Source: Lentisphaerales bacterium
GTDB lineage: Bacteria; Verrucomicrobiota; Lentisphaeria; Lentisphaerales; Lentisphaeraceae
Direction of reading: 5' to 3'
DNA length: 64,000 nucleotides
Assembly (NCBI GenBank): GCA_022446985.1
Contig: JAKVBD010000003.1
Location: forward strand, 62,001 to 126,000
The translations under genes and the position numbers were made by a program. How positions within the stretch are numbered: position 1 is the stretch's first letter; each line of letters begins with the position of its first letter. A model generated the notes under the pieces. The model worked only from the letters and a program-made list of their open reading frames with translations. It had not been told where the DNA came from and did not search any database. Positions 7,365 to 16,140 of the stretch are shown here, piece by piece.

Positions 7365-10010
7365 ATGCCATCCAAAAAATCTGATAACGTTCCTCTAGAT
7401 GGGGAAGTGTTAATTGGTGATTTGAGTTTTGAAAAAACTGCCTTTGAAGGCAGCGATGACGCTCTCAAAAAATTCACTTCTGAAGAATTTAGAAACAAGA
7501 CCAGTATTGAGCGCAACAAAACAGTTAATGAAACTCTCCTTGAGCTCATTATGAAAGCGCCTGCTAAATCCTACCTTCTCTGCGAATTACTTGATTACCT
7601 TCAAAGGGTAACTGAAAACAATATTCTGGATGGCAATTACAACCAAACTGCATTTGAGCACTGGCTCAATCAGCACTCTGGCCTCTCTTACGAAGAAAAC
7701 CGCCAAATTCGTGGTAAAATCGTCGGTAAATATATCCCTCGGGACGAATTTCAGACTCTTTTCCCTGTCGGCCACGAAAAAGTCTACAACAACAGTCACA
7801 TCGTAACTGCTCATAATCCACCAGACCTTGATTCTAGTACTGCATCATTTGTCGGATGGCTAGATGCCTTTGCTTGCCGTGTGGGTGGTGCTATGACAAT
7901 TTGGAATATGCCACAAGGGCAGCCTGGACCGGTCATATCAAAACTATTTTTAGACCTGCTTGGGCCAGCAATTTTCACACGTGTCGCGAAAGCAAAAGCG
8001 ATGATTTCTCCTGTAGCCATGGATCTGGTTAGACAAAACCGCTTAATCCGTGTCGCGGGTGAGAGTAACATCCGAGACTTCCGACATAACCGTCATGAAA
8101 ATCACATTATCCTTGTTGACGAAGACGGCTACTATGTTGGTGACTGGCGTGTTTCTGACGTTGACTCTGTTGGACATATTCAACGCTTACTCAACATCTG
8201 CCTGAATATTTTCGAAAAACAAATGGTTCGAAGACTTACAGACATCTTTACTAAAAAAAGTATTCAGAAAGCTGAACTAGAGGATTTCATAGAGTCGATT
8301 CTCAATCAAAAGGTCCCAGAGCGCGGCCTTGACCTACATCGCCTCAATAGTTCAGAGTACGACCAACTCGATGCCTACCTTAAAAAAGTTCTTAAGGTTG
8401 AAAATGGCTGCCAAGCATCGCTCAAGCAATTTTTTGATACCATGGATGAACAAACGGGTACAGACTTCAATGCCTTTGAGTCGGCTCTGCGTCAATTTAT
8501 AAACCCGGACAACTTCGATCTGGATGAGTGTTTCAATACAAACACTGCAAATGTTTTTTCACTCTTTAATGAAGCCTATACTGCCCTCATTGCAGCAACT
8601 CGCAAATCTCGTGAGCACTTTGACCGTATCGACGTCGCCATGGCAATCAAAAGTGATGTTCTTGGGCGTCAACCAAGTTACTTGACCACTAAAGCTGAAT
8701 ACACTGAGATTGTCGATAAGATCAAAGATTACCGGCACATCAGTGTCTGCTTCCCAGATAAAGAAGATAGACTGATTCCTGTTGGTGTTATTCACCGTGA
8801 AGACGTTGAGAAGGCTATTCAAGGTACAGTCACAATGCGTGACTTCTGTAACTTCGATGAAATCAAAGTAGCCAAATGTATAGAGGTTATCTCTGCCATA
8901 GATCACCACAAGTCTACAATCAACTCTAAAAGCTGTATGACAATAACTGTGGCAGATGTTCAATCGGCCAACGTATTGACTGCCGAAAAGGCCTTTTTCC
9001 TAAATGACCGATATGGAACTCATGGTCAGAGTCTCACCTCAATTGATGAGCAGATCAAAGAATTACAAGCCGCAGATTCAGATGCCAAAAACCTTAGGCT
9101 CTTTGAAAGACTTATTAAGAAAAAGCAGGCCCACCACAATGCTGGAAGCCAATTCTTCGTTTCACCTGAGCGTGAAACTCAAGAGTACCTTTTCTTCTTA
9201 AACGCAATTATAGATGACACTGACCTTCTCAGCAAAAGTGGCTGGCGAGATATTATCTGTGTTTGTGAACTGATCAATCGCCTGAAAAGTATTATGCTAA
9301 AGAAGGAAGTAGAGGTACTCGACGTAACACACTACCCTAGAACCCCTAGATTCCTTAAAAATGCGATTCAGGATGTTCTGACAAACCAAGATACTTACTC
9401 ATTCTATAAAGGCATATATAATTATCGTGAAGAAGTCATCAACACTTGGATGTTAGATAAAGCTTCATTAGGTCGCTGCTTTGAAGACAGAAAGATTCAG
9501 AATGAGACTTGCTGCGTGAGTCAATTTAAAATATTCTCGGGCAATAGAGCGACCTTCAATGAGAAGAGGTTTGAGTTATTACAGTACTGGTTCAGCATAA
9601 AAAACTTTGTTCGCTCTAAATCTTCAGAAGTTGATTTCTTCCTACATATGATCTCAACTATTGCCGGTGGAAAAGAAGCCTATGAAGGAAAAATGCCTGA
9701 TAATGGCGAAGAAGACGAAATCTGGCTAAGCGTTAATTACGATAGTGACCAATCTACTTCTCGCTTCAGACAGTTCCTCGAGTATTTGAAGGATAGTCCA
9801 AAGTTTAATCAGATTAAAATGCATATGACTATTGAAGGTCCAGCAAGTGACGGACGTGATTTGATCGCCGGCATTCTTAGAGTTACGGTCCCACATGCGA
9901 CTTATGACTTCCTCGAAAATGACCTGCCTGAGCCTATCGTTGTCTTTAAATTTAAACAAGGTACTCTTAACAGCCGTAAAGCTGATATTACACCGTTTCT
10001 ACCAAATTGA
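7365..10010 (+). CDS. Large DHH-superfamily phosphoesterase-like protein (family II pyrophosphatase-like)
   Basis: The protein is 881 residues long from ATG 7365 and I do not know a named orthologue. Three separated motifs resemble the DHH phosphoesterase/family II pyrophosphatase core. They are AHNPPDLDSS near residue 150 (metal-binding HxNPDxD-like), IDHHKS at about residue 512, and NAIIDDTDLL near residue 615, the last resembling the SDT motif that follows DHH in family II pyrophosphatases. More than 300 residues separate the first two motifs, which is much larger than in known enzymes. A segment just before DHH (LIPVGVIHREDV) has a CBS-like look. No signal peptide is seen. The frame is open from GTG 7266, but 7365 has a GAAGGG upstream at suitable distance. 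A terminator follows at 10055. Hydrolysis of pyrophosphate, polyphosphate or a nucleotide is inference only. Confidence 0.55.
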   Translation: MPSKKSDNVPLDGEVLIGDLSFEKTAFEGSDDALKKFTSEEFRNKTSIERNKTVNETLLELIMKAPAKSYLLCELLDYLQRVTENNILDGNYNQTAFEHWLNQHSGLSYEENRQIRGKIVGKYIPRDEFQTLFPVGHEKVYNNSHIVTAHNPPDLDSSTASFVGWLDAFACRVGGAMTIWNMPQGQPGPVISKLFLDLLGPAIFTRVAKAKAMISPVAMDLVRQNRLIRVAGESNIRDFRHNRHENHIILVDEDGYYVGDWRVSDVDSVGHIQRLLNICLNIFEKQMVRRLTDIFTKKSIQKAELEDFIESILNQKVPERGLDLHRLNSSEYDQLDAYLKKVLKVENGCQASLKQFFDTMDEQTGTDFNAFESALRQFINPDNFDLDECFNTNTANVFSLFNEAYTALIAATRKSREHFDRIDVAMAIKSDVLGRQPSYLTTKAEYTEIVDKIKDYRHISVCFPDKEDRLIPVGVIHREDVEKAIQGTVTMRDFCNFDEIKVAKCIEVISAIDHHKSTINSKSCMTITVADVQSANVLTAEKAFFLNDRYGTHGQSLTSIDEQIKELQAADSDAKNLRLFERLIKKKQAHHNAGSQFFVSPERETQEYLFFLNAIIDDTDLLSKSGWRDIICVCELINRLKSIMLKKEVEVLDVTHYPRTPRFLKNAIQDVLTNQDTYSFYKGIYNYREEVINTWMLDKASLGRCFEDRKIQNETCCVSQFKIFSGNRATFNEKRFELLQYWFSIKNFVRSKSSEVDFFLHMISTIAGGKEAYEGKMPDNGEEDEIWLSVNYDSDQSTSRFRQFLEYLKDSPKFNQIKMHMTIEGPASDGRDLIAGILRVTVPHATYDFLENDLPEPIVVFKFKQGTLNSRKADITPFLPN

Positions 10011-10054
10011 GCACCTTCTGCCTCAGATAGCCCACTAAATCAATAATGTGACAA

Positions 10055-10084
10055 AAAGAGCCCACTTGTGGGGCTCTTTCTTTG
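10055..10084 (+). terminator. Rho-independent terminator after the DHH-like gene
   Basis: A perfect 9-bp stem (AAAGAGCCC at 10055-10063 with GGGCTCTTT at 10071-10079) has a 7-nt loop and is followed by a short T-rich run. It ends the 2.6-kb gene upstream and isolates the small gene at 10161. Confidence 0.8.
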
Positions 10085-10160
10085 CACTCTAAGCTCAAAA
10101 GAGTCTTTGGCATGCAACTTTCTTAATGGTTAGTTAACTGATAATTAAGAGGTTTTTTAC

Positions 10161-10505
10161 ATGAAGAAATATATAGTAAATATTGAAGACATAGGCGCCC
10201 TGTCTGAAGCCGCTGCATTGCAAGATTCAAAAATTTTCCTCGAAAGAGATTCTAAGTCTTCTTTTTATATAGCTCACCTTGAAAGCTCTGTTGAAATCCC
10301 CAGTGGGATTCGCGCTCTTGAAATGGAATCTCCTTCTGCTAGTAAAGATGATGACTCAACAGAAGGAGATTATTCATCAAAGAAATTTCTAGATTTAAGA
10401 CTCTGTATCGAAATCCCTCAAAAGATCGATAAAAAAGATGTAGAACAAGCACTTTGTAAAGAAATCTCAAAGACTTTAAAAACTTTGATCAAAGAAAAGA
10501 ATTAA
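10161..10505 (+). CDS. Hypothetical protein, 114 aa
   Basis: I do not recognise this small protein. It is soluble, without signal peptide or membrane segment, and has a Ser/Asp-rich middle (residues about 57-72) separating two mixed alpha/beta-looking halves. The Lys-rich C-terminal helix (KEISKTLKTLIKEKN) is strongly basic. An AAGAGG sits upstream of ATG 10161 and strong terminators lie on both sides (10055-10084 and 10527-10555). It is therefore a self-contained transcription unit, which supports it being a real gene. Confidence 0.6.
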   Translation: MKKYIVNIEDIGALSEAAALQDSKIFLERDSKSSFYIAHLESSVEIPSGIRALEMESPSASKDDDSTEGDYSSKKFLDLRLCIEIPQKIDKKDVEQALCKEISKTLKTLIKEKN

Positions 10506-10526
10506 AAGATTATTTATACACCCAAA

Positions 10527-10555
10527 GGCCCTGCTAACCTTGGCAGGGCTTTTTT
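10527..10555 (+). terminator. Rho-independent terminator after the 114-aa gene
   Basis: GCCCTGC (10528-10534) pairs with GCAGGGC (10543-10549), flanked by an A-run on the left and six T on the right. It lies between convergent genes and could act in both directions. Confidence 0.8.
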
Positions 10556-10563
10556 AATGCTCA

Positions 10564-11583
10564 TTATTTTGAGTCCTCTGAGGCCATTTGAAATAGTGCC
10601 TTCAATACGTCCGAGCTTACCAAAAGCCCAACTGACAAAAATAAAGTTATGACTATTACTGTAATTAAACGGAAAGTATTTTCATAGTTCAAGCTTTGTA
10701 AATCAGTTTTAGAGACCTCACACTTAGCAGATTCTTTCTCTACAAGAAGTAAAGTGGTTTTAAAACGCTGATCTACAGTCCAATTCGTTGTTGCAGCTTC
10801 CCGAATATTCTTCTTCATCAACTCTAACTCATCCATGACAATGAAAACTCTTTTTTTATTCCCGCTATCTTCTTCTGAAAAGTTTTCATCCTGTACTGCC
10901 AAAGCCACGTTCACTTTGCGCATGATATTCTGGTACTGAGCTAAATGGTTCAGCATTGTATCTATATTCGATTTACTTTCAGAAGCTTCAACACTTGCCT
11001 TCAAGCTACTTAAGTAATCAATAGACTCCTTAAGTAACAAAACATTCTTTTCATATGTTTCAGCCGGAGAAGAGATAAGATAAAAATCACCTTCCTTACC
11101 TTCCTCTTGACTTTTTTCACCTTCAGGATTCTCACTTATCCACTTTTTTAAAAGGGCATATTCTCTCATCTTTTCCAGAAGAAAGTTTACAGATCCAGAA
11201 AAGTTCTTAAAAACCAACTCCTTGAAGATTTCTGAATTCTTCTCAATACTCTGAAGTTGCTTTTTTAGGTCTTCAAAATGCTCAACCTCTGTATAATCCT
11301 CGTAAACTTCAGGATCTAAATAAAGCTTAATCTCCTCTTCATTACTGGTCATTAACTGACGATGAAGCTGCATCACTTTATTTTTCGTTTGGCCATAATC
11401 CCTTAGCAAAACAGTAAGGCTGTGAATTAATTCTGGATTGTTTTTATATATCATATTCTCATGACGAGTCCGCCATTGCAAAACCAAAACAGCACTGAGT
11501 ACTATGCCTGCCATCAAAGTAACCAGAGCTAAGAGCTTCGAAGTTTTTATAAATAAATTTCCAAACAAAAAATTCTCTTTCAT
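10564..11583 (-). CDS. Two-TM membrane protein of unknown function
   Basis: This 339-residue protein has a transmembrane helix at about residues 17-36 and another at about 305-325. Between them is a long, highly charged, helical segment, presumably periplasmic. The layout (TM, extended helical sensor-like domain, TM, short tail) resembles the input half of chemoreceptors or histidine kinases, but no HAMP, kinase or MCP signalling domain follows. GGGGG stands about 9 nt before the ATG. The gene lies 15 nt after the DnaJ-zinc-finger-like gene and is probably in the same operon, so the two products may work together at the inner membrane. Confidence 0.55.
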   Translation of the reverse strand: MKENFLFGNLFIKTSKLLALVTLMAGIVLSAVLVLQWRTRHENMIYKNNPELIHSLTVLLRDYGQTKNKVMQLHRQLMTSNEEEIKLYLDPEVYEDYTEVEHFEDLKKQLQSIEKNSEIFKELVFKNFSGSVNFLLEKMREYALLKKWISENPEGEKSQEEGKEGDFYLISSPAETYEKNVLLLKESIDYLSSLKASVEASESKSNIDTMLNHLAQYQNIMRKVNVALAVQDENFSEEDSGNKKRVFIVMDELELMKKNIREAATTNWTVDQRFKTTLLLVEKESAKCEVSKTDLQSLNYENTFRLITVIVITLFLSVGLLVSSDVLKALFQMASEDSK

Positions 11584-11598
11584 CTAACTACCCCCTAA

Positions 11599-12684
11599 CT
11601 AAAGACCGATGGTCTGTTCATCTAAACTTTTTATCTTAATCCTCAATTCTGGTGAATCTTCTATCTTTACAGCTTCACTTAAAGCCGTTACTGCTTTACC
11701 TATGTGTCCACGACTTTCATATTCTTCGGCCATTTGAAGTAATTGCAGGAAGTAAAGTTTCTTTGCTAAAGGCTGAACCATCTTTGACTTTGGATTTCTT
11801 TTTACAAAATTCTCTACTATAGCTGCAGTCTCAGCACTATTGGCTTTAAATTTTTGCGTCAGCGCCTTTAAAAGTGACTCACCTGATTTATCTATCCCCT
11901 GCTGCTCTTCCTTAAGCCTCATCTTAGCGGCTGCTTCTTGCAGGCGGCTCCTCTCAACCTCTAACTCTTGCAGACGTTTTTGAGTTATCCATTCCCCATT
12001 TATCTTAACTAAACCCTTTGATTTTTGTAAAGACTCAAATTTTGCCTTATCCTTGTCTTCAATCAACTGCTTTAAAACAATTAATTTATCCTTGAGAAGC
12101 ATCTTTACTTTCTCTTTACTAAAAGCCATACCTGTGGTTCGACATGGTGCACAATTACCTGGGACAGTTCCCTCTCCTTTACACTTCCTACAAATATCAG
12201 CCCCCAAGCATATGCTACAATCCACCAGAATTACACCAAATTCTTTATCTCTAACTTTAACTTTTCCTTCCTGACAAAGGCTATTGGTACACGTCGATTT
12301 TCCATTACAAACCAAACAGGTAACTTTGCCAATACCACTTCCTTCACACGCCTGACATGTATCTTGAAGGTTTACAGAAGTTTTATAAATAAGAATGGGA
12401 GACATAGGTGACTTCTTTTCTATTTCTACCACCATTTTAGTGAAAAGCTGCTTATCTCTAATGAACCAACTCAATAAAAGTGATGATTCAAGATAGCTCT
12501 GCAAAATCTTATCTGACTGAATACCTTTGTAAGAATAGCTCTTAAAACTGTCTACTGAGGTCTTAGATAATTCATCCAGCTTTAACATTCCCTCGACAAT
12601 TAGACCTAAGTCCTTATTATCTGCCAAAGCAATGTTTGCAATAAGAAGAATATTTATAAAAAAGCATGTAATCGCTTTAATCAT
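11599..12684 (-). CDS. Exported protein with DnaJ-like cysteine-rich zinc-finger region
   Basis: An N-terminal signal peptide (about residues 1-21, ending ANIALA) is followed by a helical stretch. A cysteine-rich region comes next (about residues 110-185) with repeated CxxC and CxxCxGxG elements like the zinc-binding domain of DnaJ: CQACEGSG, CLVCNG, CSICLG, CRKCKGEG, CAPC. There is no J domain. Behind it are a charged coiled coil (LEVERSRLQEAAAKMRL) and a helical C-terminus resembling a TPR pair. A zinc-stabilised adaptor or chaperone-like scaffold outside the cytoplasm is inferred. The start at 12684 is the first Met before the signal peptide. The gene is divergent from the kinase-LRR gene. 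Confidence 0.6.
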   Translation of the reverse strand: MIKAITCFFINILLIANIALADNKDLGLIVEGMLKLDELSKTSVDSFKSYSYKGIQSDKILQSYLESSLLLSWFIRDKQLFTKMVVEIEKKSPMSPILIYKTSVNLQDTCQACEGSGIGKVTCLVCNGKSTCTNSLCQEGKVKVRDKEFGVILVDCSICLGADICRKCKGEGTVPGNCAPCRTTGMAFSKEKVKMLLKDKLIVLKQLIEDKDKAKFESLQKSKGLVKINGEWITQKRLQELEVERSRLQEAAAKMRLKEEQQGIDKSGESLLKALTQKFKANSAETAAIVENFVKRNPKSKMVQPLAKKLYFLQLLQMAEEYESRGHIGKAVTALSEAVKIEDSPELRIKIKSLDEQTIGL

Positions 12685-12956
12685 ACCACCCGTTTTTTAA
12701 GCTCAATATAGCCTTTGCCCCCTATCTTTAAAACTTAATTCAGGAATTAAAACTCCATGGTATTTTGCTCTAACTTCTCAGAATATTTTGTAGAGATGAG
12801 CTTTTTTAAATTTCAACATTCCCATTAAACTACTCGCTCTCTATTGTTCTTCACCTGACATTCAGACACCACTTATAAGTACATTTCTCTTATATTTGTC
12901 GGCATTTCCATAAATTCAGCTTATATTAGAGCAGAAACCGACTAAGAGTGGTATTT

Positions 12957-15041
12957 ATGGACAACAGTAAAAGTGACAAACAGGTTTTCGAGTCTATGAA
13001 AAAAGGCTTTGGCCGATTTTACCAGCAAGCTAAAGAAGAGTCCAACTCAGAGCAAAGTAAGATTGACTATGAGATTGATAGAATCAAAGCAATCCGCCAA
13101 GACTCCAGCCGCTATTCACAATCTCGAATTCATGCCCAGGGAGGCATGAAAAAGATCATACGCTCGACTGATAGGCTGACTTATCGTCAAATTGCTATAG
13201 CAAAAATGAAAGCCGAAAAGTTTTCGATCTCTGATCTAAAGATGTTCCTTCACGAAGCTAGAATTTTAGCCAGACTCAATCATCCAAATATCGTTCCAAT
13301 CCATGACATAGGTGTTGATCAACAAAACCAGCCTTACTTTACCATGAAGCTGCTAAGCGGAGAATCTCTTGGAGAAATACTCGATAAGCTAAGAGCCAAG
13401 GAAGAAGAGTATGTTGCACGCTTCCCACTGCCACGATTATTAGAAATTTTTATAAAAATCTGTGATGCCACGGCCTTTGCACACTCAAGGAATATCGTTC
13501 ACCGTGACCTGAAACCAGATAATGTCCAAGTTGGTGATTTCGGGGAAGTTCTACTTTGCGATTGGGGGCTGGCGAAAGATATTAATTTACCCAACCAAAG
13601 TACTGAAGAAATTAAAATATCAGAAATAATCGAAAGGCAAACCCTGAATGGCACCATAAAAGGCACTCCAGGCTACATGGCCCCAGAACAGGTAGATGAC
13701 CTTGCTGAAATAACAGAGAAAACAGACATCTATGCTCTAGGCTGTATTTTATACTCAATCATTACACTCGAAAAGTCTATCGATAGCTCAGACCTGGATA
13801 CAATTGTTGACTCAATCACAACTGGAGATATTGTTCCTCCTCACCTAAGAGTCTCTGATAATGTCCCCAAAGCCTTAGAAGCTGTAACCCTAAAAGCTAT
13901 GTCTGTCGCCCCAGACAAGCGCTATGAAAGCCCTAATGAAATTGCCAGCGAAATAAAAGCTTACCTGGATGGTTTTGCCACAGATGCCCAAAAAGCCGAT
14001 TTCAAGACTCAGATTTATCTTCTCATTAAGAGGAACAAAACTATTTCGACGCTGATTTTCTGTTCTTTCTTAATAATAGCGACGCTTGTTTCTTACTTCC
14101 TAATTGAGCTCAAGAAGAGAGAAGCTATGGCTCTTGATGCCATGAAGGAAGCACAGTTTCAAAAATCTGCTAAAGATAACCTAGGTCACAGTGTAGCTCC
14201 GGATTTTTACAATAAGGCTATAGAAGAACTAAAAGCTTATAATTTTAAGCAGGCAATCAATTTTGCTCGTATTTGTACAGAATTAGACAATTCTTACATT
14301 AAAGGCTGGTCACTTTTAGGGAAACTGCAGATTGGCCGGCATGACTTCTCAGGCGCTCTTCAAGTATTTCAAAAAGGCAACACTCCTTCCAATCAAAAAC
14401 TAGCTGCTCTTTGTCAAGAACTACAAAAAAATCAAAATTTAACAAACGACGCTATCCTCAGCCTTTTAACACACTCTGACTTAAAAAATATTTTACCCTT
14501 CTTTATCAATACCCTTTATCAGAATATGAGCATTGAAAACAAGAACAAAATGGCAATTGACCTTTTTAAGCAACTAAACAAATCAAATGGAGCGAGGATC
14601 GAAGTCCAGAACTCGATTAACTGGAAAATCGTACCAGTAAACTTTAAAAAGGTTCATCAACAAAGCCTTGAGCTTCTCCATGGTCTTGAAGTCAAAAGCT
14701 TAGATTTAAGCTCTTGTCCTGCCTTCTCCTTAAAAGTACTCTCTTCACTTCCACTGGAGACTCTCAATCTATCTAACTCAAAGTTCCTAAATCTGAATCC
14801 ACTCAAAGATATAAAATTAAAAGGTCTGAATATTTCTCACACGCAAATTACTGATTTAAAAATTCTTAGAAACCAACCTTTAGAAATTCTCGATATTTCA
14901 AATTCTGCGGTAAAAGACATAAATATACTTTTAAAGCTAAGAAACTTGAAAACTTTGACTATTTCAAAGTTTCACAACGACAAACAAAACATTGTCCAAT
15001 TCCTACGTAAAAAAGGAGTTGAGGTAGTAATAAAAGAATGA
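12957..15041 (+). CDS. Membrane Ser/Thr protein kinase with C-terminal leucine-rich repeats
   Basis: This 694-residue Hanks-type kinase has its catalytic loop HRDLKPDN near residue 181, a metal-binding motif CDWGLAKD near 202 (DWG in place of DFG) and GTPGYMAPEQ near 236. The ATP-anchoring Lys is likely in IAIAKM. The glycine-rich loop is degenerate (AQGGMKK). One transmembrane helix follows (about residues 361-385), then a helical TPR-like region and four or so leucine-rich repeats (about 578-668; LKGLNISHTQITDL type). The kinase would be cytoplasmic and the LRR sensor periplasmic. Start ATG 12957 was chosen over GTG 12948 because TAAGAG lies 8 nt before it. It is divergent from the DnaJ-zinc-finger-like operon and 7 nt from the LysR gene. 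Confidence 0.85.
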   Translation: MDNSKSDKQVFESMKKGFGRFYQQAKEESNSEQSKIDYEIDRIKAIRQDSSRYSQSRIHAQGGMKKIIRSTDRLTYRQIAIAKMKAEKFSISDLKMFLHEARILARLNHPNIVPIHDIGVDQQNQPYFTMKLLSGESLGEILDKLRAKEEEYVARFPLPRLLEIFIKICDATAFAHSRNIVHRDLKPDNVQVGDFGEVLLCDWGLAKDINLPNQSTEEIKISEIIERQTLNGTIKGTPGYMAPEQVDDLAEITEKTDIYALGCILYSIITLEKSIDSSDLDTIVDSITTGDIVPPHLRVSDNVPKALEAVTLKAMSVAPDKRYESPNEIASEIKAYLDGFATDAQKADFKTQIYLLIKRNKTISTLIFCSFLIIATLVSYFLIELKKREAMALDAMKEAQFQKSAKDNLGHSVAPDFYNKAIEELKAYNFKQAINFARICTELDNSYIKGWSLLGKLQIGRHDFSGALQVFQKGNTPSNQKLAALCQELQKNQNLTNDAILSLLTHSDLKNILPFFINTLYQNMSIENKNKMAIDLFKQLNKSNGARIEVQNSINWKIVPVNFKKVHQQSLELLHGLEVKSLDLSSCPAFSLKVLSSLPLETLNLSNSKFLNLNPLKDIKLKGLNISHTQITDLKILRNQPLEILDISNSAVKDINILLKLRNLKTLTISKFHNDKQNIVQFLRKKGVEVVIKE

Positions 15042-15048
15042 GAACAGC

Positions 15049-15948
15049 ATGAATATAACACTTAGACAACTTGAAGTTTTTGTAGCCGTCGCTCGTTGTG
15101 GCAGTGTAAGCCATGCGGCATCTGAACTCTTCCTATCTCAACCTGCCGCCAGTATGGCTCTTGCTGAACTGGAAAAAATTTTAGGCGATAAATTCTTTGA
15201 CCGCAAAGGCCTTAAACTACATCTAAACGAAAAAGGCAGGGCTTTACTACCCTTGTCAGTGGACACCCTAAACCGAGTTGATGAGATACAAACTAAATTC
15301 AGCAAAAAGTCATCTGCTCCTGCCGGTATTTTTAAATTTGGCTGTAGCACTACAATTGGCAGCTATGTCATCCCTCCTCTCCTCGACATCTTCATAAAAG
15401 AATTTCCTGAAATAGAAATATCCATGAATGTTCAAAACTCAGGAGTGATCATAGATAAAATCTTAAACTTTGATTTAGATATGGCAATCATCGAAGGTAC
15501 CTGTCACAATTCATCAATTGAAGTAACCCCATGGCGCAAAGACAGGCTCGCCGTATTATGCTCTCCCAAACACCCTTTAGCACAAAAAACGACTATCACT
15601 GAAGAAGATATCAAAAATGCCAAATGGATTCTCCGCGAACACGGTTCGGGAAGTCGCGAAATTTTTGAAAGTTCTCTGGAAGGTAAAATCAATAACCTAA
15701 ATGTTGTTCTTGAGCTAGGAAATACCGAAGCAATTAAAAGTGCTGTTGAATCCGGTATGGGAATAAGCTGCCTATCTATCTACAGCATCGAAAAGTCAAT
15801 TAAGCATGGGGAACTCATTGAGTTAAAAACACCCTTTTTAGACCTCAGTCGTTTTTACTATATTCTTGTTCATAAAAAGAAATACAAAAATGAACTATTA
15901 AATGTTTGTTTAGACTTCTGGTCCAACTACTCAACTATAAAGAGTTAA
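15049..15948 (+). CDS. LysR-family transcriptional regulator
   Basis: The 299-residue protein has the typical N-terminal winged HTH (LRQLEVFVAVARCGSVSHAA) and the LysR linker helix. A periplasmic-binding-protein-like effector domain follows, with a CSPKHPLA segment and a GNTEAIKSAVESGMGIS motif common in CysB/CbbR-like members. It starts 7 nt after the kinase-LRR stop and may be co-transcribed. The next gene is a porin on the same strand after 192 nt, a possible target. The effector cannot be read from sequence. Confidence 0.93.
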   Translation: MNITLRQLEVFVAVARCGSVSHAASELFLSQPAASMALAELEKILGDKFFDRKGLKLHLNEKGRALLPLSVDTLNRVDEIQTKFSKKSSAPAGIFKFGCSTTIGSYVIPPLLDIFIKEFPEIEISMNVQNSGVIIDKILNFDLDMAIIEGTCHNSSIEVTPWRKDRLAVLCSPKHPLAQKTTITEEDIKNAKWILREHGSGSREIFESSLEGKINNLNVVLELGNTEAIKSAVESGMGISCLSIYSIEKSIKHGELIELKTPFLDLSRFYYILVHKKKYKNELLNVCLDFWSNYSTIKS

Positions 15949-16046
15949 TTAACAGTTAACGCTCTTAATATTGAACTCAAAACTCGCTCAAATGGTGTTT
16001 TATTACAACATTCTGTTAATATTCCCTTAACCGTGAGTAAAATGAG

Positions 16047-16108
16047 TGTGAATTTTTTAACATGTATGTTTATAATTCATTAACGTAAAGATTTTCTTAA
16101 TAATCTTT
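16047..16108 (+). promoter_or_regulatory. Porin promoter and leader hairpin (candidate)
   Basis: A perfect TATAAT at 16071-16076 stands 18 nt after a weak TGTGAA -35 (16047-16052). In the leader, AAAGATT (16087-16093) and AATCTTT (16102-16108) can form a hairpin with an 8-nt loop, which may stabilise the mRNA. The region upstream is rich in TTAA motifs (15944-15960). Confidence 0.45.
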
Positions 16109-16140
16109 GCCAGGGAAACAGAAAATAATAAGAGGTGAAA

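Noticed and set aside
12871-12880. ACTTATAAGT palindrome in the divergent kinase/DnaJ-like region
   Set aside because: A 10-bp AT-rich palindrome is expected by chance and no second copy was seen nearby.
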